From NCBI RefSeq assembly GCF_014650555.1, contig NZ_BMVE01000019.1, positions 58,720 to 122,719 on the forward strand: a stretch of 64,000 nucleotides of DNA, written 5' to 3'. Positions within the stretch are counted from its first letter, which is position 1. Every line of letters starts with the position of its first letter. A program made the translations under genes and the position numbers. Shown here in pieces: positions 1 through 9,230 of the stretch. The DNA comes from Streptomyces goshikiensis (GTDB taxonomy: Bacteria; Actinomycetota; Actinomycetes; Streptomycetales; Streptomycetaceae). Under the pieces are notes generated by a model, which saw only the letters and a list, made by a program, of their open reading frames with translations, ran no database searches and was not told where the DNA came from.

Positions 1-263
1 AGCGCGCCGGAGCAGGCACCGGCCACGTACAGGGCGGCGGCGACCCCGGTCACCTGGGCGTCGGTGATGGAAAGCCCGCTGCCGTCCTCGGAGATACGGC
101 TCGCGATGCTTCCGACGACGGTGACTTCGAGACCGTCGAGGATCCAGACGGTGCCCAGCCCGATGACGATCATCCAATGCCACCGGGACCAGGGCAGTCG
201 GTCCAGCCGCGCCGGCACCTTGGTGGTGACGGTCCGTGAGTGCGTCTCGGTGCGTTCCGGCAT
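1..263 (-). CDS. MFS transporter, N-terminal fragment (cut by window edge)
   Basis: Reading the minus strand from the ATG at 263 gives an open frame that runs off the left edge of the window (about 87 residues seen). After a polar N-terminus comes a hydrophobic first membrane segment (WHWMIVIGLGTVWILDGLEV), then a short loop and the start of a second segment. This is the usual start of sugar/aromatic-acid type MFS permeases in actinomycetes. The substrate cannot be named. The gene follows the early-set protein on the same strand, with a 99-base gap. Confidence 0.7.
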   Translation of the reverse strand, partial: MPERTETHSRTVTTKVPARLDRLPWSRWHWMIVIGLGTVWILDGLEVTVVGSIASRISEDGSGLSITDAQVTGVAAALYVAGACSGA

Positions 264-362
264 GCTCCGGCGTCTGCCCGGGCCGCCGCACCACAAACTC
301 GGCCGACCGGGTGGACGGCCGTCAGGCCGCGCGGGGACCGGTGACCGGAGCCGCTTCGCCGG

Positions 363-638
363 TCAGGTGTGGAGACGGCTGTTGTGGCCGTCGTGCCCGT
401 CGGCGTTGTCGTCGTTGAACCAGTAGTCGCCCGCCGCGAGGTAGCGGAAGGCGTGGGCGCGCTCCCGGGGCAGCGCGACGGTGACGGCACGGCTGCCGTC
501 CTTGCGCTCCTTCAGTTCGTGGGCGCCGGGCTGCCAGTCGTTGAAGTCGCCTACGACGCTGACCGGTCCGGGCGGGACGTCGGCCGGGAGCACGAAGGTG
601 ATCTCGGTACGGTCCTTGCGGCGCTTGCGTTCGAGCAC
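363..638 (-). CDS. Isoamylase early-set / glycogen-binding domain protein
   Basis: A 91-residue protein starting at a GTG (638) that sits behind a good AGGAGG ribosome site. The whole protein is one immunoglobulin-like early-set (CBM48/AMPK-GBD) domain. It shows a basic N-terminus, then the core motif VVGDFNDWQPGAHEL and, near the end, FRYLAAGDYWFNDDNAD, both typical of domains that bind alpha-glucans. There is no signal peptide and no catalytic domain, so it is probably a cytosolic glycogen-binding or adaptor protein. The same domain occurs as a free-standing small protein in many Streptomyces. The partner is unknown. Confidence 0.8.
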   Translation of the reverse strand: MLERKRRKDRTEITFVLPADVPPGPVSVVGDFNDWQPGAHELKERKDGSRAVTVALPRERAHAFRYLAAGDYWFNDDNADGHDGHNSRLHT

Positions 639-903
639 GGGAGCCTCCTGTCGCGATGTACAGACCGGGCACATCCTGGCCCGGGGGCCGCCGCCGCGCA
701 CGCCGACGCAGCGGCGGGACATCCCCGCGGGTCCGGCAAGCCCCCGGAACGGCCTAGCGCCGGCCTGAGTCGACTGGCGCAGCTCCGGATGCGGACCACC
801 GCCACCGCGGGCAGGATCGCAATCGGGGCCGAGCCGGTCCACCGCCGCCAGCGGCGGCGTACCGGCGCAGCGGTTCCCATCCCACGAGCGACAGGAGTTC
901 ACC

Positions 904-1095
904 ATGGCTGACAAGGGCAAGATGGACCAGGCGAAGGGCAAGGCGAAGGAAGCGGTCGGCAAGGTCGCCGACAACGACCGCATGAAGGCCGAGGGCAAGA
1001 TGGACCAGGCCAAGGGCAAGGCCAAGGAGGCCATGTCCGACGCCGCGGAGCGTGGCCGGGACGCCAAGGACTCCATGCGCGACAAGCACAGGTAG
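904..1095 (+). CDS. CsbD family stress protein
   Basis: A 63-residue, highly charged Lys/Ala/Asp/Met-rich protein, with ATG at 904 behind GACAGGAG. It belongs to the CsbD family, a general-stress small protein of unknown biochemical role. It contains an internal duplication: residues 5-17 and 31-43 are the same GKMDQAKGKAKEA block, and the DNA repeats as well (78-base offset). A very strong terminator hairpin follows at 1133-1174, so it is probably a single-gene transcript. Confidence 0.85.
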   Translation: MADKGKMDQAKGKAKEAVGKVADNDRMKAEGKMDQAKGKAKEAMSDAAERGRDAKDSMRDKHR

Positions 1096-1510
1096 CCCTG
1101 GGCCAACCCGCCCCCCCCGCGTGTTATGCGCCGCCCGCGCCCCGTCCGGCCACGTGCCGGGACGGGGCGCGGGCGCGCGGCGTGCCCGTCGTACACCGCT
1201 CGGGGCGCCGCCGGCGGATCCAGGGCCCGGGGGCGGCAGCTGAAGTACCGTCGCCGGGGGCTTGCCCGGGTCGTCCGCGCCCGGCCGGAGGGAGCGCCGG
1301 GGCGCGGGACGGCCGCGGGGTCCGGTGGATCCGGGCGGCAGCCCGTGATGCGGGCGGGTCCTGCCGGAGGGCGCCGGGGGGAGGGGCGTCACGGCCTGGA
1401 CCCGCTCGGAAGGCCCGCTTTCCAGACGCCGGGCTTTCCGGTACCTCGCGTGTGACCCGAAGGAACGTACGTAAACGTGCCCGGGCGAGGAGAACTGAGC
1501 GGGCGTCGGA
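1096..1510. other. Intergenic region, no gene seen
   Basis: Between csbD and the convergent PPOX gene. Apart from the hairpin at 1133-1174 I see only GC-rich sequence. No frame here keeps a coding-like third-position bias with a start and ribosome site. Confidence 0.6.
1133..1174 (+). terminator. Strong hairpin terminator after csbD
   Basis: Left arm 1133-1150 pairs with right arm 1156-1174 over 18 base pairs with one bulged base, around the loop CACGT. There is no T-run, as is common in Streptomyces terminators. It lies 38 bases after the csbD stop. Confidence 0.75.
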
Positions 1511-1918
1511 TCAGAGGGAGCCGACGACCTTGCGGGGGGTGATGCGGACGACGACGCGCTCGTTGTCGTTGGCGGACGAGGGGTTGAAGTCGGCGTACTC
1601 CTTGCCGGTGTACTTGCGGGAGAGCTGGTTGATCAGGTCCTGGCCCCCCTCGGTGGTGAGATGCGCCGTACCGCGGACCTCGGCGTAGGTGTAGGGGGCG
1701 TTGTGCGGGTTGATGAGCACGGTGACGCGCGGGTCGCGGCTCAGGTTCTTCTCCTTGCGGCGTCCGACGGTGGTGGAGAAGAGCAGGTCGTTGCCGTCGC
1801 GGGCGAGCCAGGTGACGGACACCTGGGGGCTGCCGTCGGGCTGGATGGTGGCGATGGAGGCGAAGACCGGGGTGTCGTCGATGAGTTTCCTCAGGTCGTC
1901 GGAGAGCTCAGCGGGCAC
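1511..1918 (-). CDS. PPOX-class flavin/F420-dependent protein
   Basis: A 135-residue split-barrel protein. I start it at the GTG at 1918 (VPAELSDDLRKLIDD), behind GAGGAAAGGA; a longer upstream reading has no coding character. Features of the pyridoxamine-phosphate-oxidase-like F420/FMN fold are the strand ATIQPDGSPQVSVTW, the segment LLFSTTVGRRKEKNLSRDPRV and YAEVRGTAHL. Members of this class are often named TIGR03618-type F420-dependent enzymes. Substrate unknown. It is divergent from the small ORF at 2178. Confidence 0.85.
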   Translation of the reverse strand: MPAELSDDLRKLIDDTPVFASIATIQPDGSPQVSVTWLARDGNDLLFSTTVGRRKEKNLSRDPRVTVLINPHNAPYTYAEVRGTAHLTTEGGQDLINQLSRKYTGKEYADFNPSSANDNERVVVRITPRKVVGSL

Positions 1919-2177
1919 GGTCGGGTTCCTTTCCTCGGCCGCCCCCGGGGGACGGGCGGCGGCAACGGCTTGCGGAAACCGTGGCACTCCGGGCGAAGGG
2001 GGAGACCCCGCGCGCGGTCGGAGCGGATCCGGTTCACCCGGACGGGCCAGGAGGGCAGGGCCGCGGACGCGCGCACGCCCCCCTCGCGCACCGCTCGCGG
2101 CGCGCCGGGGTTCGGCCGAACGCCGGGATGGGGCGACGGGGGAGAATTTCCCGGCGGTGTCGGGGCACCTGTGTTTC

Positions 2178-2495
2178 ATGACCCTTTACGTCGTCACCAT
2201 CCCCGGCACCCTTCTCAGCGGGCTCACGCCCGAGGCGCGCACGGAACTCGTCCGCGCGCTGCGCGGATCCGATCCACGGGAGACGGAGCTGGGCGCCGCC
2301 GAGGACCTGGACCTCCTCACCTTCTATCCGGACTCGTCAGCCTTCAGCCTGCGGCTGGAGGTGGAGGCCGCCGACACGGCCGCGGCGGAGGCCCAGGCCC
2401 GGGACCTGGCCACCGGGGCCCTGCGCAAGGTCGGGCTGTCCGCCGATGCCGCGCCGCTGGGAGACCCCGTGATCACGGGGATCGCCGGCGCCTGA
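2178..2495 (+). CDS. Hypothetical protein, about 105 residues
   Basis: ATG at 2178 gives a small acidic cytosolic protein (MTLYVVTIPGTLLSGL...). It has no Cys and no membrane segment, and shows an alternating strand/helix pattern with an Ala-rich helix around residues 60-80. I recognise no domain. Codon use is strongly Streptomyces-like from the ATG on. The ribosome site is weak, and the upstream sequence GGGAGAATTTCCC is nearly palindromic. It ends in front of a perfect 18-bp hairpin shared with the convergent katG. Confidence 0.6.
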   Translation: MTLYVVTIPGTLLSGLTPEARTELVRALRGSDPRETELGAAEDLDLLTFYPDSSAFSLRLEVEAADTAAAEAQARDLATGALRKVGLSADAAPLGDPVITGIAGA

Positions 2496-2548
2496 AGCGG
2501 TGGGGCGCGGCGGCTTCCGCCCGCCCGCTCCACCGGCCGCGCGTCCCG

Positions 2549-2591
2549 GTGGTGTCCCGGCCGGCCGATCCGCGGCCGGCCGGGACACCAC
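2549..2591. terminator. Bidirectional terminator between the ORF at 2178 and katG
   Basis: A perfect 18-bp inverted repeat, GTGGTGTCCCGGCCGGCC at 2549-2566 and its complement at 2574-2591, with a 7-base loop. It lies in the gap between two convergent genes. Confidence 0.85.
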
Positions 2592-2615
2592 TCCCAAGCC
2601 CGGGCCGGGCTCAGC

Positions 2616-4811
2616 TCAGGCTCGGGCCAGGTCGAACCGGTCCAGGTTCATCACCTTGTCCCAGGCGGCCACGAAATCGCGTACGAACTTCTCGCCCGCG
2701 TCGGCGGCCGCGTACACCTCCGAGAGGGCGCGGAGCTGGGAGTGCGAACCGAAGACGAGGTCGACGGCGGTGGCCGTCCACTTGGTCTCGCCGGTGGCGC
2801 GGTCCCGGCCCTCGTACACGTTCTCGGCCGACTCGGACGCCTTCCACTCCGTGCCCATGTCGAGCAGGTTGACGAAGAAGTCCGTCGTCAGCGTCTCGGG
2901 CCGGTCGGTGAACACGCCGTGGGAGGAACCCTTGAAGCCGGTGTTCAGGGCCCGCATGCCGCCGATCAGCACCGTCATCTCGGGAGCGGTGAGCGTGAGC
3001 AGGTTGGCCCGGTCCAGCAGCAGGGTCTCCGGCGGAAGCTTCTCACCCTCCTGGAGGTAGTTGCGGAACGCGTCCGCCGTGAGTTCGAGCACGGCGAAGG
3101 AGTCCACGTCGGTCTGCTCCTGCGAGGCGTCCGTGCGCCCCGGCGAGAACGGCACCGTGATGTCGTGCCCGGCGTCCCGCGCCGCCTGCTCGACAGCCGC
3201 GCAGCCGCCCAGGACGATCATGTCGGCCAGCGAGATCCTCGTCGCGCCGTCCCGGTTGAAGTCGCGCTGGAGCTGCTCCAGCTTCTGCACCACCTGGGCG
3301 ACCTCGGGCAGGTCGTTGACCTCCCAGTCCCGTTGCGGCGCGAGCCGGATCCGGGCCCCGTTGGCCCCGCCGCGCTTGTCGGTGCCGCGGAAGCTCGCCG
3401 CCGCCGCCCACGCGGTGGTGACCAGCTGGGACACCGACACGCCCGCGCCGAGGATCCAGCGCTTGAGGGTGGCGACGTCCTCGTCCGTGACCAACGGGTG
3501 GTCGACCGCCGGGACCGGGTCCTGCCACAGCTGCGGCTCGGGGATCCACGGCCCGAGGTACCGCGAGAGCGGCCCCATGTCACGGTGCAGCAGCTTGTAC
3601 CAGGCCTTGCCGAACGCCTCCGCGAGCTTGTCGGGGTTCTCGTGGAAGCTCTTCGCGATCGGCGCGTAGACGGGATCCACCCGCAGCGCGAGGTCCGTCG
3701 TCAGCATCATGGGCGCGTGCCGCTTCGCCGGGTCATGGGCGTCCGGCACGGTGTCGCGGGCCGCGGGATCCGTGGGAGTCCACTGCTTGGCGCCCGCGGG
3801 GCTCGTCGTCAGCTCCCACTCGTAGCGGAACAGGTTGTCCAGGTACCCGTTGTCCCACTTCGTCGGCTCGGTGGTCCACGCACCCTCCAGCCCGCTCGTG
3901 AGCGCGTCCACGCCCTTGCCGCTGCCGTACCTGTTCATCCAGCCGATGCCCTGCTGCTCGACGGGGCAGGCCTCCGGCTCCGGGCCGATGTACTCGGGAT
4001 CGACCGCGCCGTGGCACTTGCCGAACGTGTGGCCGCCGACGATGAGCGCGAGCGTCTCCTCGTCGTTCATCGCCATGCGCGCGAACGTATCGCGGATGTC
4101 CCGGGCGGCGGCCACCGGATCCGGGTTGCCGTTGGGCCCCTCCGGATTGACGTAGATCAGCCCCATCTGCACGGCGCCGAACGGGCCGGTGAGTTCCCGG
4201 TCGCCGGAGTAGCGCTGGTCTCCGAGCCAGGTGTCCTCGGGCCCCCAGAAGATCTCCTCGGGCTCCCAGATGTCCTCCCGGCCGAAGCCGAACCCGAAGG
4301 TCTTGAACCCCATCGATTCCATCGCGCAGTTGCCGGCGAAGACCAGCAGGTCGGCCCAGGAGATCTTCCGACCGTACTTCTGCTTGACGGGCCACAGCAG
4401 ACGACGAGCCTTGTCGAGGCTGGCGTTGTCCGGCCAGCTGTTGAGGGGGGCGAAGCGCTGTGCGCCGCTGCCGCCACCGCCCCGGCCGTCGGCGATGCGG
4501 TACGTTCCCGCGGCGTGCCAGCTCATCCGGATGAAGAGCGGACCGTAGTGGCCGTAGTCGGCGGGCCACCAGTCCTGTGACGTCGTCATCACCTCGAAGA
4601 CGTCCCGCTTCAGTGCCTCGACGTCGAGGCCGGCGAACTCCTGCGCGTAGTCGAAGTCCGCACCCATCGGATCGGCCATGGGCGAGTGCTGGTGCAGGAC
4701 CTGGAGGTCCAGCTGGTTCGGCCACCAGTCCCGGTTCGTCTGGGGCCGGGCCGGTCCCGGGGTGGGAGTGGGGGAGGGGATTGCCGGGTTCTCGCTGTCG
4801 CTGCCGGACAC
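2616..4811 (-). CDS. katG: Catalase-peroxidase KatG
   Basis: A 731-residue bifunctional haem catalase-peroxidase that removes hydrogen peroxide. It starts at GTG 4811 behind GAAGAAGGG. Distal haem residues are R95, W98 and H99 in RMSWHAAGTYR. The proximal ligand H261 lies in VGGHTFGKCHG. The covalent Trp-Tyr-Met adduct is W98-Y220-M246, with the same spacing as M. tuberculosis W107-Y229-M255. The second, inactive peroxidase-like half is complete, ending FDLARA. It lies downstream of glpD with a 144-base gap. No furA-type regulator is adjacent, which differs from the common furA-katG arrangement. Confidence 0.97.
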   Translation of the reverse strand: MSGSDSENPAIPSPTPTPGPARPQTNRDWWPNQLDLQVLHQHSPMADPMGADFDYAQEFAGLDVEALKRDVFEVMTTSQDWWPADYGHYGPLFIRMSWHAAGTYRIADGRGGGGSGAQRFAPLNSWPDNASLDKARRLLWPVKQKYGRKISWADLLVFAGNCAMESMGFKTFGFGFGREDIWEPEEIFWGPEDTWLGDQRYSGDRELTGPFGAVQMGLIYVNPEGPNGNPDPVAAARDIRDTFARMAMNDEETLALIVGGHTFGKCHGAVDPEYIGPEPEACPVEQQGIGWMNRYGSGKGVDALTSGLEGAWTTEPTKWDNGYLDNLFRYEWELTTSPAGAKQWTPTDPAARDTVPDAHDPAKRHAPMMLTTDLALRVDPVYAPIAKSFHENPDKLAEAFGKAWYKLLHRDMGPLSRYLGPWIPEPQLWQDPVPAVDHPLVTDEDVATLKRWILGAGVSVSQLVTTAWAAAASFRGTDKRGGANGARIRLAPQRDWEVNDLPEVAQVVQKLEQLQRDFNRDGATRISLADMIVLGGCAAVEQAARDAGHDITVPFSPGRTDASQEQTDVDSFAVLELTADAFRNYLQEGEKLPPETLLLDRANLLTLTAPEMTVLIGGMRALNTGFKGSSHGVFTDRPETLTTDFFVNLLDMGTEWKASESAENVYEGRDRATGETKWTATAVDLVFGSHSQLRALSEVYAAADAGEKFVRDFVAAWDKVMNLDRFDLARA

Positions 4812-4955
4812 GTCTGCCCTTCTTCCTGTCGCGGTGTTTCGGCCGGCGAGAACTCTTCCTCACGCACGACGCCGATGTCTGTGCCTGTGTCGGCGTCCGT
4901 ATGGTTGCGCAATGCGGGCCGTACGGCCACGAAACACGCAGAGCGGGCCCGGGGT

Positions 4956-6668
4956 TCAGTACACGGGGATGATGTCGGGGGCGCCGAGGCGGACCGCGTC
5001 GGCGGTCCGGTCGTCCGGCTGCTCCTGGGCCTCGCGTTCGGCCGCGACCCGCTTCGTGTAGTGGTCCACCTCGCGGTCCTGGTGCGACTGGTCCCAGCCC
5101 AGGTGCGGTGCCATCAGTTCAGCGACGGTCCGCGCCGCGTCCACCCCGCGGTCCCACGACTCGATGGAGATCCGGGTGCGCCGGGCGAGTACGTCCTCCA
5201 GGTGGCGGGCTCCCTCGTGGGTCACCGCGTAGACGGCCTCGACCCGCAGGTAGTCGTCGGAGCTGGGCAGCGGCTCCCCGAGCGAGGGGTCGGCCGCCAC
5301 CATGTCGAGCAGCTGGTGGATCAGCGAGCCGTAGCGGTTCAGCAGGTGCTCGATGCGGGCCACGTGCAGTCCGGAAGCCTCGGCGAGACGGTGCCGGGAG
5401 TTCCACAGGGCCGGGTAGCCGTCGGCGCCGAGCAGCGGGACGCGGTGCGTGGTGCTCTCGGGCACCTTCTCGTCCAGGCCCCGGACCGCCTCGTCCACCG
5501 CGTCCTTGGCCATCACCCGGTAGGTGGTGTACTTGCCGCCGGCCACCACGACCAGGCCGGGTACCGGATGGGCGACCAGGTGCTCCCGGGACAGCTTGCT
5601 GGTCTCGGCGGCCTCGCCGGACAGCAGCGGGCGCAGGCCGGCGTAGACGCCCTCGACGTCCTCGGGGGCGAGCGGCGTGGCCAGGACGCTGTTGACGTGG
5701 TCCAGCAGGTACGTGACGTCCTGGGAGCTGAGGGCGGGGTGCGCCTTGTCCAGGGTCCAGTCCGTGTCGGTGGTCCCGATGATCCAGTGCCGGCCCCAGG
5801 GGATCACGAAGAGCACGCTCTTCTCCGTGCGCAGGATCAGCCCGGTACGGGAGTTGATCCGGTCGCGGGGGACGAGCAGGTGCACCCCCTTGGAGGCGCG
5901 GACGTGGAACTGGCCGCGGGTGCCTGCCAGGGCCTGGGTGTCGTCGGTCCACACCCCGGTCGCGTTGATGACCTGCTTGGCCCGTACCGGCCGCTCGTCG
6001 CCGGTCTCCAGATCGGTGACGACCGCCCCCACCACCCGCTCGCCCTGCCGCAGGAAGCGGCTGACGCGGGCGCGGTTGGCGGCCAGCGCCCCGTAGGCCA
6101 CCGCCGTACGGGTCAGGAACATGGTGTGCCGGGCGTCGTCGACCTGGGCGTCCCAGTACTGGATGGCGCCGACCAGGGCGTCGGAGCGCAATGCGGGCGC
6201 CTCGTGCAGGGCGTGCCGTTTGAGCAGGTGGCGGTGGTGGGGCAGCCCGCTGGAGGTGCCGGAGGCCGCCGCCATGGCGTCGTACATCAGCACGCCCGCG
6301 CCCACGTAAGGGCGCTCCCAGAGCCGGTGTTGCAGGGGGTAGAGGAACGGGACCGGGCGCACCAGGTGCGGGGCGAGGGAGCGCAGCAGGAGGCCGCGTT
6401 CCTTGAGGGCCTCGGCGACGAGCCGGAAGTCGAGCATCTCCAGGTAGCGCAGGCCGCCGTGGATGAGCTTGCTGGACCGGCTGGACGTACCCGAGGCCCA
6501 GTCGCGGGCTTCGACGAGGCCGACCCGAAGGCCCCGGGTGGCGGCGTCCAGGGCGGCCCCGGCGCCGACGACACCGCCTCCGACGACGAGGACGTCCAGT
6601 TCGCCCTCCGCCATGCGGGCGAGGGCCCGGGTGCGGGCTTCGGCCGAGAGGGCCGCCGGATCGGCCAT
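4956..6668 (-). CDS. glpD: Glycerol-3-phosphate dehydrogenase (FAD)
   Basis: A 570-residue membrane-associated flavoprotein that oxidises glycerol-3-phosphate to dihydroxyacetone phosphate and passes electrons to quinone. The N-terminal FAD site is LDVLVVGGGVVGAGAALDAATRG. The family motif GTSSRSSKLIHGGLRYL follows, and the C-terminal DAO_C domain is complete. ATG 6668 has a purine-rich ribosome site (AGGAGAAG). It is the last gene of glpF-glpK-glpD, 70 bases after glpK, with a hairpin between them that may set relative expression. Confidence 0.95.
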   Translation of the reverse strand: MADPAALSAEARTRALARMAEGELDVLVVGGGVVGAGAALDAATRGLRVGLVEARDWASGTSSRSSKLIHGGLRYLEMLDFRLVAEALKERGLLLRSLAPHLVRPVPFLYPLQHRLWERPYVGAGVLMYDAMAAASGTSSGLPHHRHLLKRHALHEAPALRSDALVGAIQYWDAQVDDARHTMFLTRTAVAYGALAANRARVSRFLRQGERVVGAVVTDLETGDERPVRAKQVINATGVWTDDTQALAGTRGQFHVRASKGVHLLVPRDRINSRTGLILRTEKSVLFVIPWGRHWIIGTTDTDWTLDKAHPALSSQDVTYLLDHVNSVLATPLAPEDVEGVYAGLRPLLSGEAAETSKLSREHLVAHPVPGLVVVAGGKYTTYRVMAKDAVDEAVRGLDEKVPESTTHRVPLLGADGYPALWNSRHRLAEASGLHVARIEHLLNRYGSLIHQLLDMVAADPSLGEPLPSSDDYLRVEAVYAVTHEGARHLEDVLARRTRISIESWDRGVDAARTVAELMAPHLGWDQSHQDREVDHYTKRVAAEREAQEQPDDRTADAVRLGAPDIIPVY

Positions 6669-6712
6669 GGTCTTCTCCTCTTCTCTCCTCCCCTCCGCGT
6701 CCTGCCCGTGCG

Positions 6713-6739
6713 GCCCGGCCCGTTCGATGCGGGCCGGGC
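6713..6739 (-). terminator. Hairpin between glpK and glpD (possible attenuator)
   Basis: Arms 6713-6721 (GCCCGGCCC) and 6731-6739 (GGGCCGGGC) pair perfectly with a 9-base loop, right at the glpK stop codon. As glpD is only 45 bases further on the same strand, partial termination or mRNA stabilisation is more likely than full termination. Confidence 0.5.
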
Positions 6740-8256
6740 TATTCGACCTTGGCCCAGTCGAGCGTGCGCTCCACCGCCTTCTTCCAGCCCTCGTAACCCT
6801 CCGCGCGCTGCTCCTCGCTCCACTGGGGCTCCCAGCGCTTGGACTCCTGCCAGTGCGTGCGCAGTTCGTCCGTGCTCCGCCAGAAGCCGGTGGCCAGACC
6901 GGCGGCGTAGGCGGCGCCCAGCGCGGTCGTCTCGGCGACGACCGGGCGGCTGACCGGTACGCCGAGGACGTCGGCCTGGATCTGCATGCACAGGTCGTTG
7001 GCGGTGACACCGCCGTCGACCTTCAGCACGTCCAGGTGGACGCCGGAGTCCTGTTCCATGGCCTCCACGACGTCGCGGCTCTGGTAGCAGATGGCTTCCA
7101 GGGCGGCGCGGGCCAGGTGGCCGTTGTCGTGGTAGCGGGCGAGCCCGACGATGGCGCCGCGGGCGTCGGAGCGCCAGTACGGTGCGAACAGGCCCGAGAA
7201 GGCGGGGACGAAGTAGATGCCGCCGCTGTCCTCGACGGTGCGGGCCAGGCGTTCGCTCTCCGCCGCGTCCTTGATGATCTTCAACTGGTCGCGCAGCCAC
7301 TGGATCGCCGATCCCGTGACGGCGATGGAACCCTCCAGCGCGTACACGGCGGGTTCGTCGCCGAACTGGTAGGCGACGGTGGTGAGCAGTCCGTGCTGGG
7401 AACGGACCAGTTCGGTCCCGGTGTTCAGGACGAGGAAGTTGCCCGTGCCGTAGGTGTTCTTGGCCTCGCCGGGCGCGTAGCAGACCTGTCCGACGGTGGC
7501 CGCCTGCTGGTCGCCGAGGACGCCGGTGATGGGAATGGCCTCCCGCAGCGGCCGGGAGGTACGGGTGTGCCCGAACGCCTCCGCGTGGGAGGACGGGTTG
7601 ATGGAGGGCAGCATCGCCCGGGGCACACCGAAGAAGCCCAGGAGCTCCTCGTCCCAGTCGAGGGTCTCCAGGTTCATCAGCATGGTGCGGCTGGCGTTGG
7701 TCACGTCGGTGGCGTGGATGCCGCCGTCGGGTCCGCCGGTGAGGTTCCACAGCACCCAGCAGTCCGTGTTGCCGAAGAGGGCGTGGCCCTGCTCGGCGGC
7801 CTCCCGGACCCCGTCGACGTTCTCCAGGATCCACTGGATCTTGCCGCCGGAGAAGTAGGTGGCCGGTGGCAGGCCGGCCTTGCGGCGGATGACGTCTCCC
7901 TGGCCCGAGCGCTCCAGTGCCGCCGCGATGGAGTCCGTACGGGTGTCCTGCCAGACGATGGCGTTGTAGTAGGGGCGGCCGGTGCGGGGATCCCAGACGA
8001 CTGTCGTCTCCCGCTGGTTGGTGACCCCGATGGCCGCCAGGTCGGAAGCCGAGAGGTTTCCGTGCCGGAGGGCGTTCTGTATCACCGAGTTGGTGCGTTC
8101 CCAGATCTCGACCGGGTCGTGCTCGACCCACCCCGAACGGGGGAGGATCTGGGAGTGCTCCAGCTGGTGCTTCGCCACCTCGTTGCCCGCGTGGTCGAAG
8201 ATCATGAAACGGGTACTGGTCGTCCCCTGGTCCACTGCGCCGACGAAGTCAGCCAT
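6739..8256 (-). CDS. glpK: Glycerol kinase
   Basis: A 505-residue FGGY-family kinase that phosphorylates glycerol with ATP. It starts MADFVGAVDQGTTSTRF, with the conserved phosphate-binding DQGTTSTR. Further family motifs are GVTNQRETTVVWD, the substrate loop around WILENVDGV, and GGVTANDLCMQIQADVLG near the C-terminus. Length is normal for the family. It follows glpF by about 50 bases and is probably cotranscribed with it. Confidence 0.97.
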   Translation of the reverse strand: MADFVGAVDQGTTSTRFMIFDHAGNEVAKHQLEHSQILPRSGWVEHDPVEIWERTNSVIQNALRHGNLSASDLAAIGVTNQRETTVVWDPRTGRPYYNAIVWQDTRTDSIAAALERSGQGDVIRRKAGLPPATYFSGGKIQWILENVDGVREAAEQGHALFGNTDCWVLWNLTGGPDGGIHATDVTNASRTMLMNLETLDWDEELLGFFGVPRAMLPSINPSSHAEAFGHTRTSRPLREAIPITGVLGDQQAATVGQVCYAPGEAKNTYGTGNFLVLNTGTELVRSQHGLLTTVAYQFGDEPAVYALEGSIAVTGSAIQWLRDQLKIIKDAAESERLARTVEDSGGIYFVPAFSGLFAPYWRSDARGAIVGLARYHDNGHLARAALEAICYQSRDVVEAMEQDSGVHLDVLKVDGGVTANDLCMQIQADVLGVPVSRPVVAETTALGAAYAAGLATGFWRSTDELRTHWQESKRWEPQWSEEQRAEGYEGWKKAVERTLDWAKVE

Positions 8257-8307
8257 GGGTTGCCGCCTCTCTTGGCTCGGTCACGTCGCTCCGGCACGTC
8301 TGTCCGG

Positions 8308-9153
8308 TCACGACTCCGGTGCCGGGATCCGGCCGGCAGGCTCCGGCTCGGCGGTCGGCAGGAACCGGCCGATGAAGAACTTGTACAGAGCTGCTCCCAG
8401 CACGCCTCCGATGAACGGGCCGATGATCGGGACCCAGAAGTAGAAATTCCCGTACTGATCGCGCCACGCCCCTCCGTAGCCGGTGAGGAAGCTGGCCAGC
8501 CGGGGGCCGAAGTCACGCGCCGGGTTGATCGCGTAGCCGGCGTTGGTGCCCATGGCCATGCCGATCGCGACCACGATCAGGCCGACGATGAACGGGGCCA
8601 GGTTGGCGCCGGGGGGTGTGTTGAGGAGGTCAGTGACCGCCAGGATCAGCAGCAGCAGGATCGCCGTGCCGATGATCTGGTCGCGCAGCGCGCCCCACTC
8701 GGTGACCGGCAGGTTCGGGTTCCCGTTGGCCGGCAGCGTGGAGAACACGCCCTGGGTCTTGATGGTGTGACCGGGGTCGGCCTTGGCCAGCGCTTCGGAG
8801 TAGTTCCACCGGATGATCAGGGCCGCGACGAAGGCGCCGGCGACCTGCGCCGCCATGTACGGGGCCACCCTGCGCCACGGAAAGCCCTTGAACGTCGCCA
8901 GGGCGAGGGTGACCGCGGGGTTGAGGTGAGCACCGCTCAGCCTCGCCGCGACGTAGACGCCCAGGGTGACGCCGAGGCCCCATGCCCAGGCGATGCTGTC
9001 GTGGTTGCCGAGGCCGCCCGCCGGGTCGGTGAGGGCCCCGCCGGCGACCACCTGGGCCACCACGCCGCAACCGAAGATGATGAGGATCATGGTGCCGGCG
9101 AATTCTGCCGAGAGCTCGCCGACGAGTCCGGATGCCTTGAGTCGCTTGGCCAT
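8308..9153 (-). CDS. glpF: Glycerol uptake facilitator (MIP channel)
   Basis: A 281-residue aquaglyceroporin with six membrane spans. Both half-helix signatures are present: HLNPAVT, and INPARDFGPR with the Asp after NPAR that marks glycerol facilitators rather than water channels. ATG 9153 has the ribosome site GGAGGCCTCC. It is the first gene of the glpFKD operon. The promoter region is shared with divergent dhaK and holds an imperfect palindrome at 9215-9230. Confidence 0.95.
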   Translation of the reverse strand: MAKRLKASGLVGELSAEFAGTMILIIFGCGVVAQVVAGGALTDPAGGLGNHDSIAWAWGLGVTLGVYVAARLSGAHLNPAVTLALATFKGFPWRRVAPYMAAQVAGAFVAALIIRWNYSEALAKADPGHTIKTQGVFSTLPANGNPNLPVTEWGALRDQIIGTAILLLLILAVTDLLNTPPGANLAPFIVGLIVVAIGMAMGTNAGYAINPARDFGPRLASFLTGYGGAWRDQYGNFYFWVPIIGPFIGGVLGAALYKFFIGRFLPTAEPEPAGRIPAPES

Positions 9154-9214
9154 GGAGGCCTCCTTCTCGCCGGCCCGGGGACCGGCGTCGACCGTCTCGC
9201 ACGGTTGGCAAAAC

Positions 9215-9230
9215 AGCTCAATACTGAACA
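9215..9230. promoter_or_regulatory. Candidate glp operator (imperfect palindrome)
   Basis: AGCTCAATACTGAACA reads as TGTTCA-GTAT-TGAGCT on the minus strand, a dyad with four of six arm positions paired. It lies 62 bases upstream of the glpF start. Position and shape fit an IclR-type (GylR-like) site, but no gylR gene is in the window, so the regulator would act in trans. A TATAAA stretch at 9239-9244 (minus strand) could be a -10 element. Weak evidence. Confidence 0.35.

Noticed and set aside
4812..4955. A furA-like regulator or OxyR site expected beside katG
   Set aside because: The 144-base gap has no ORF, and I could not identify a convincing dyad.
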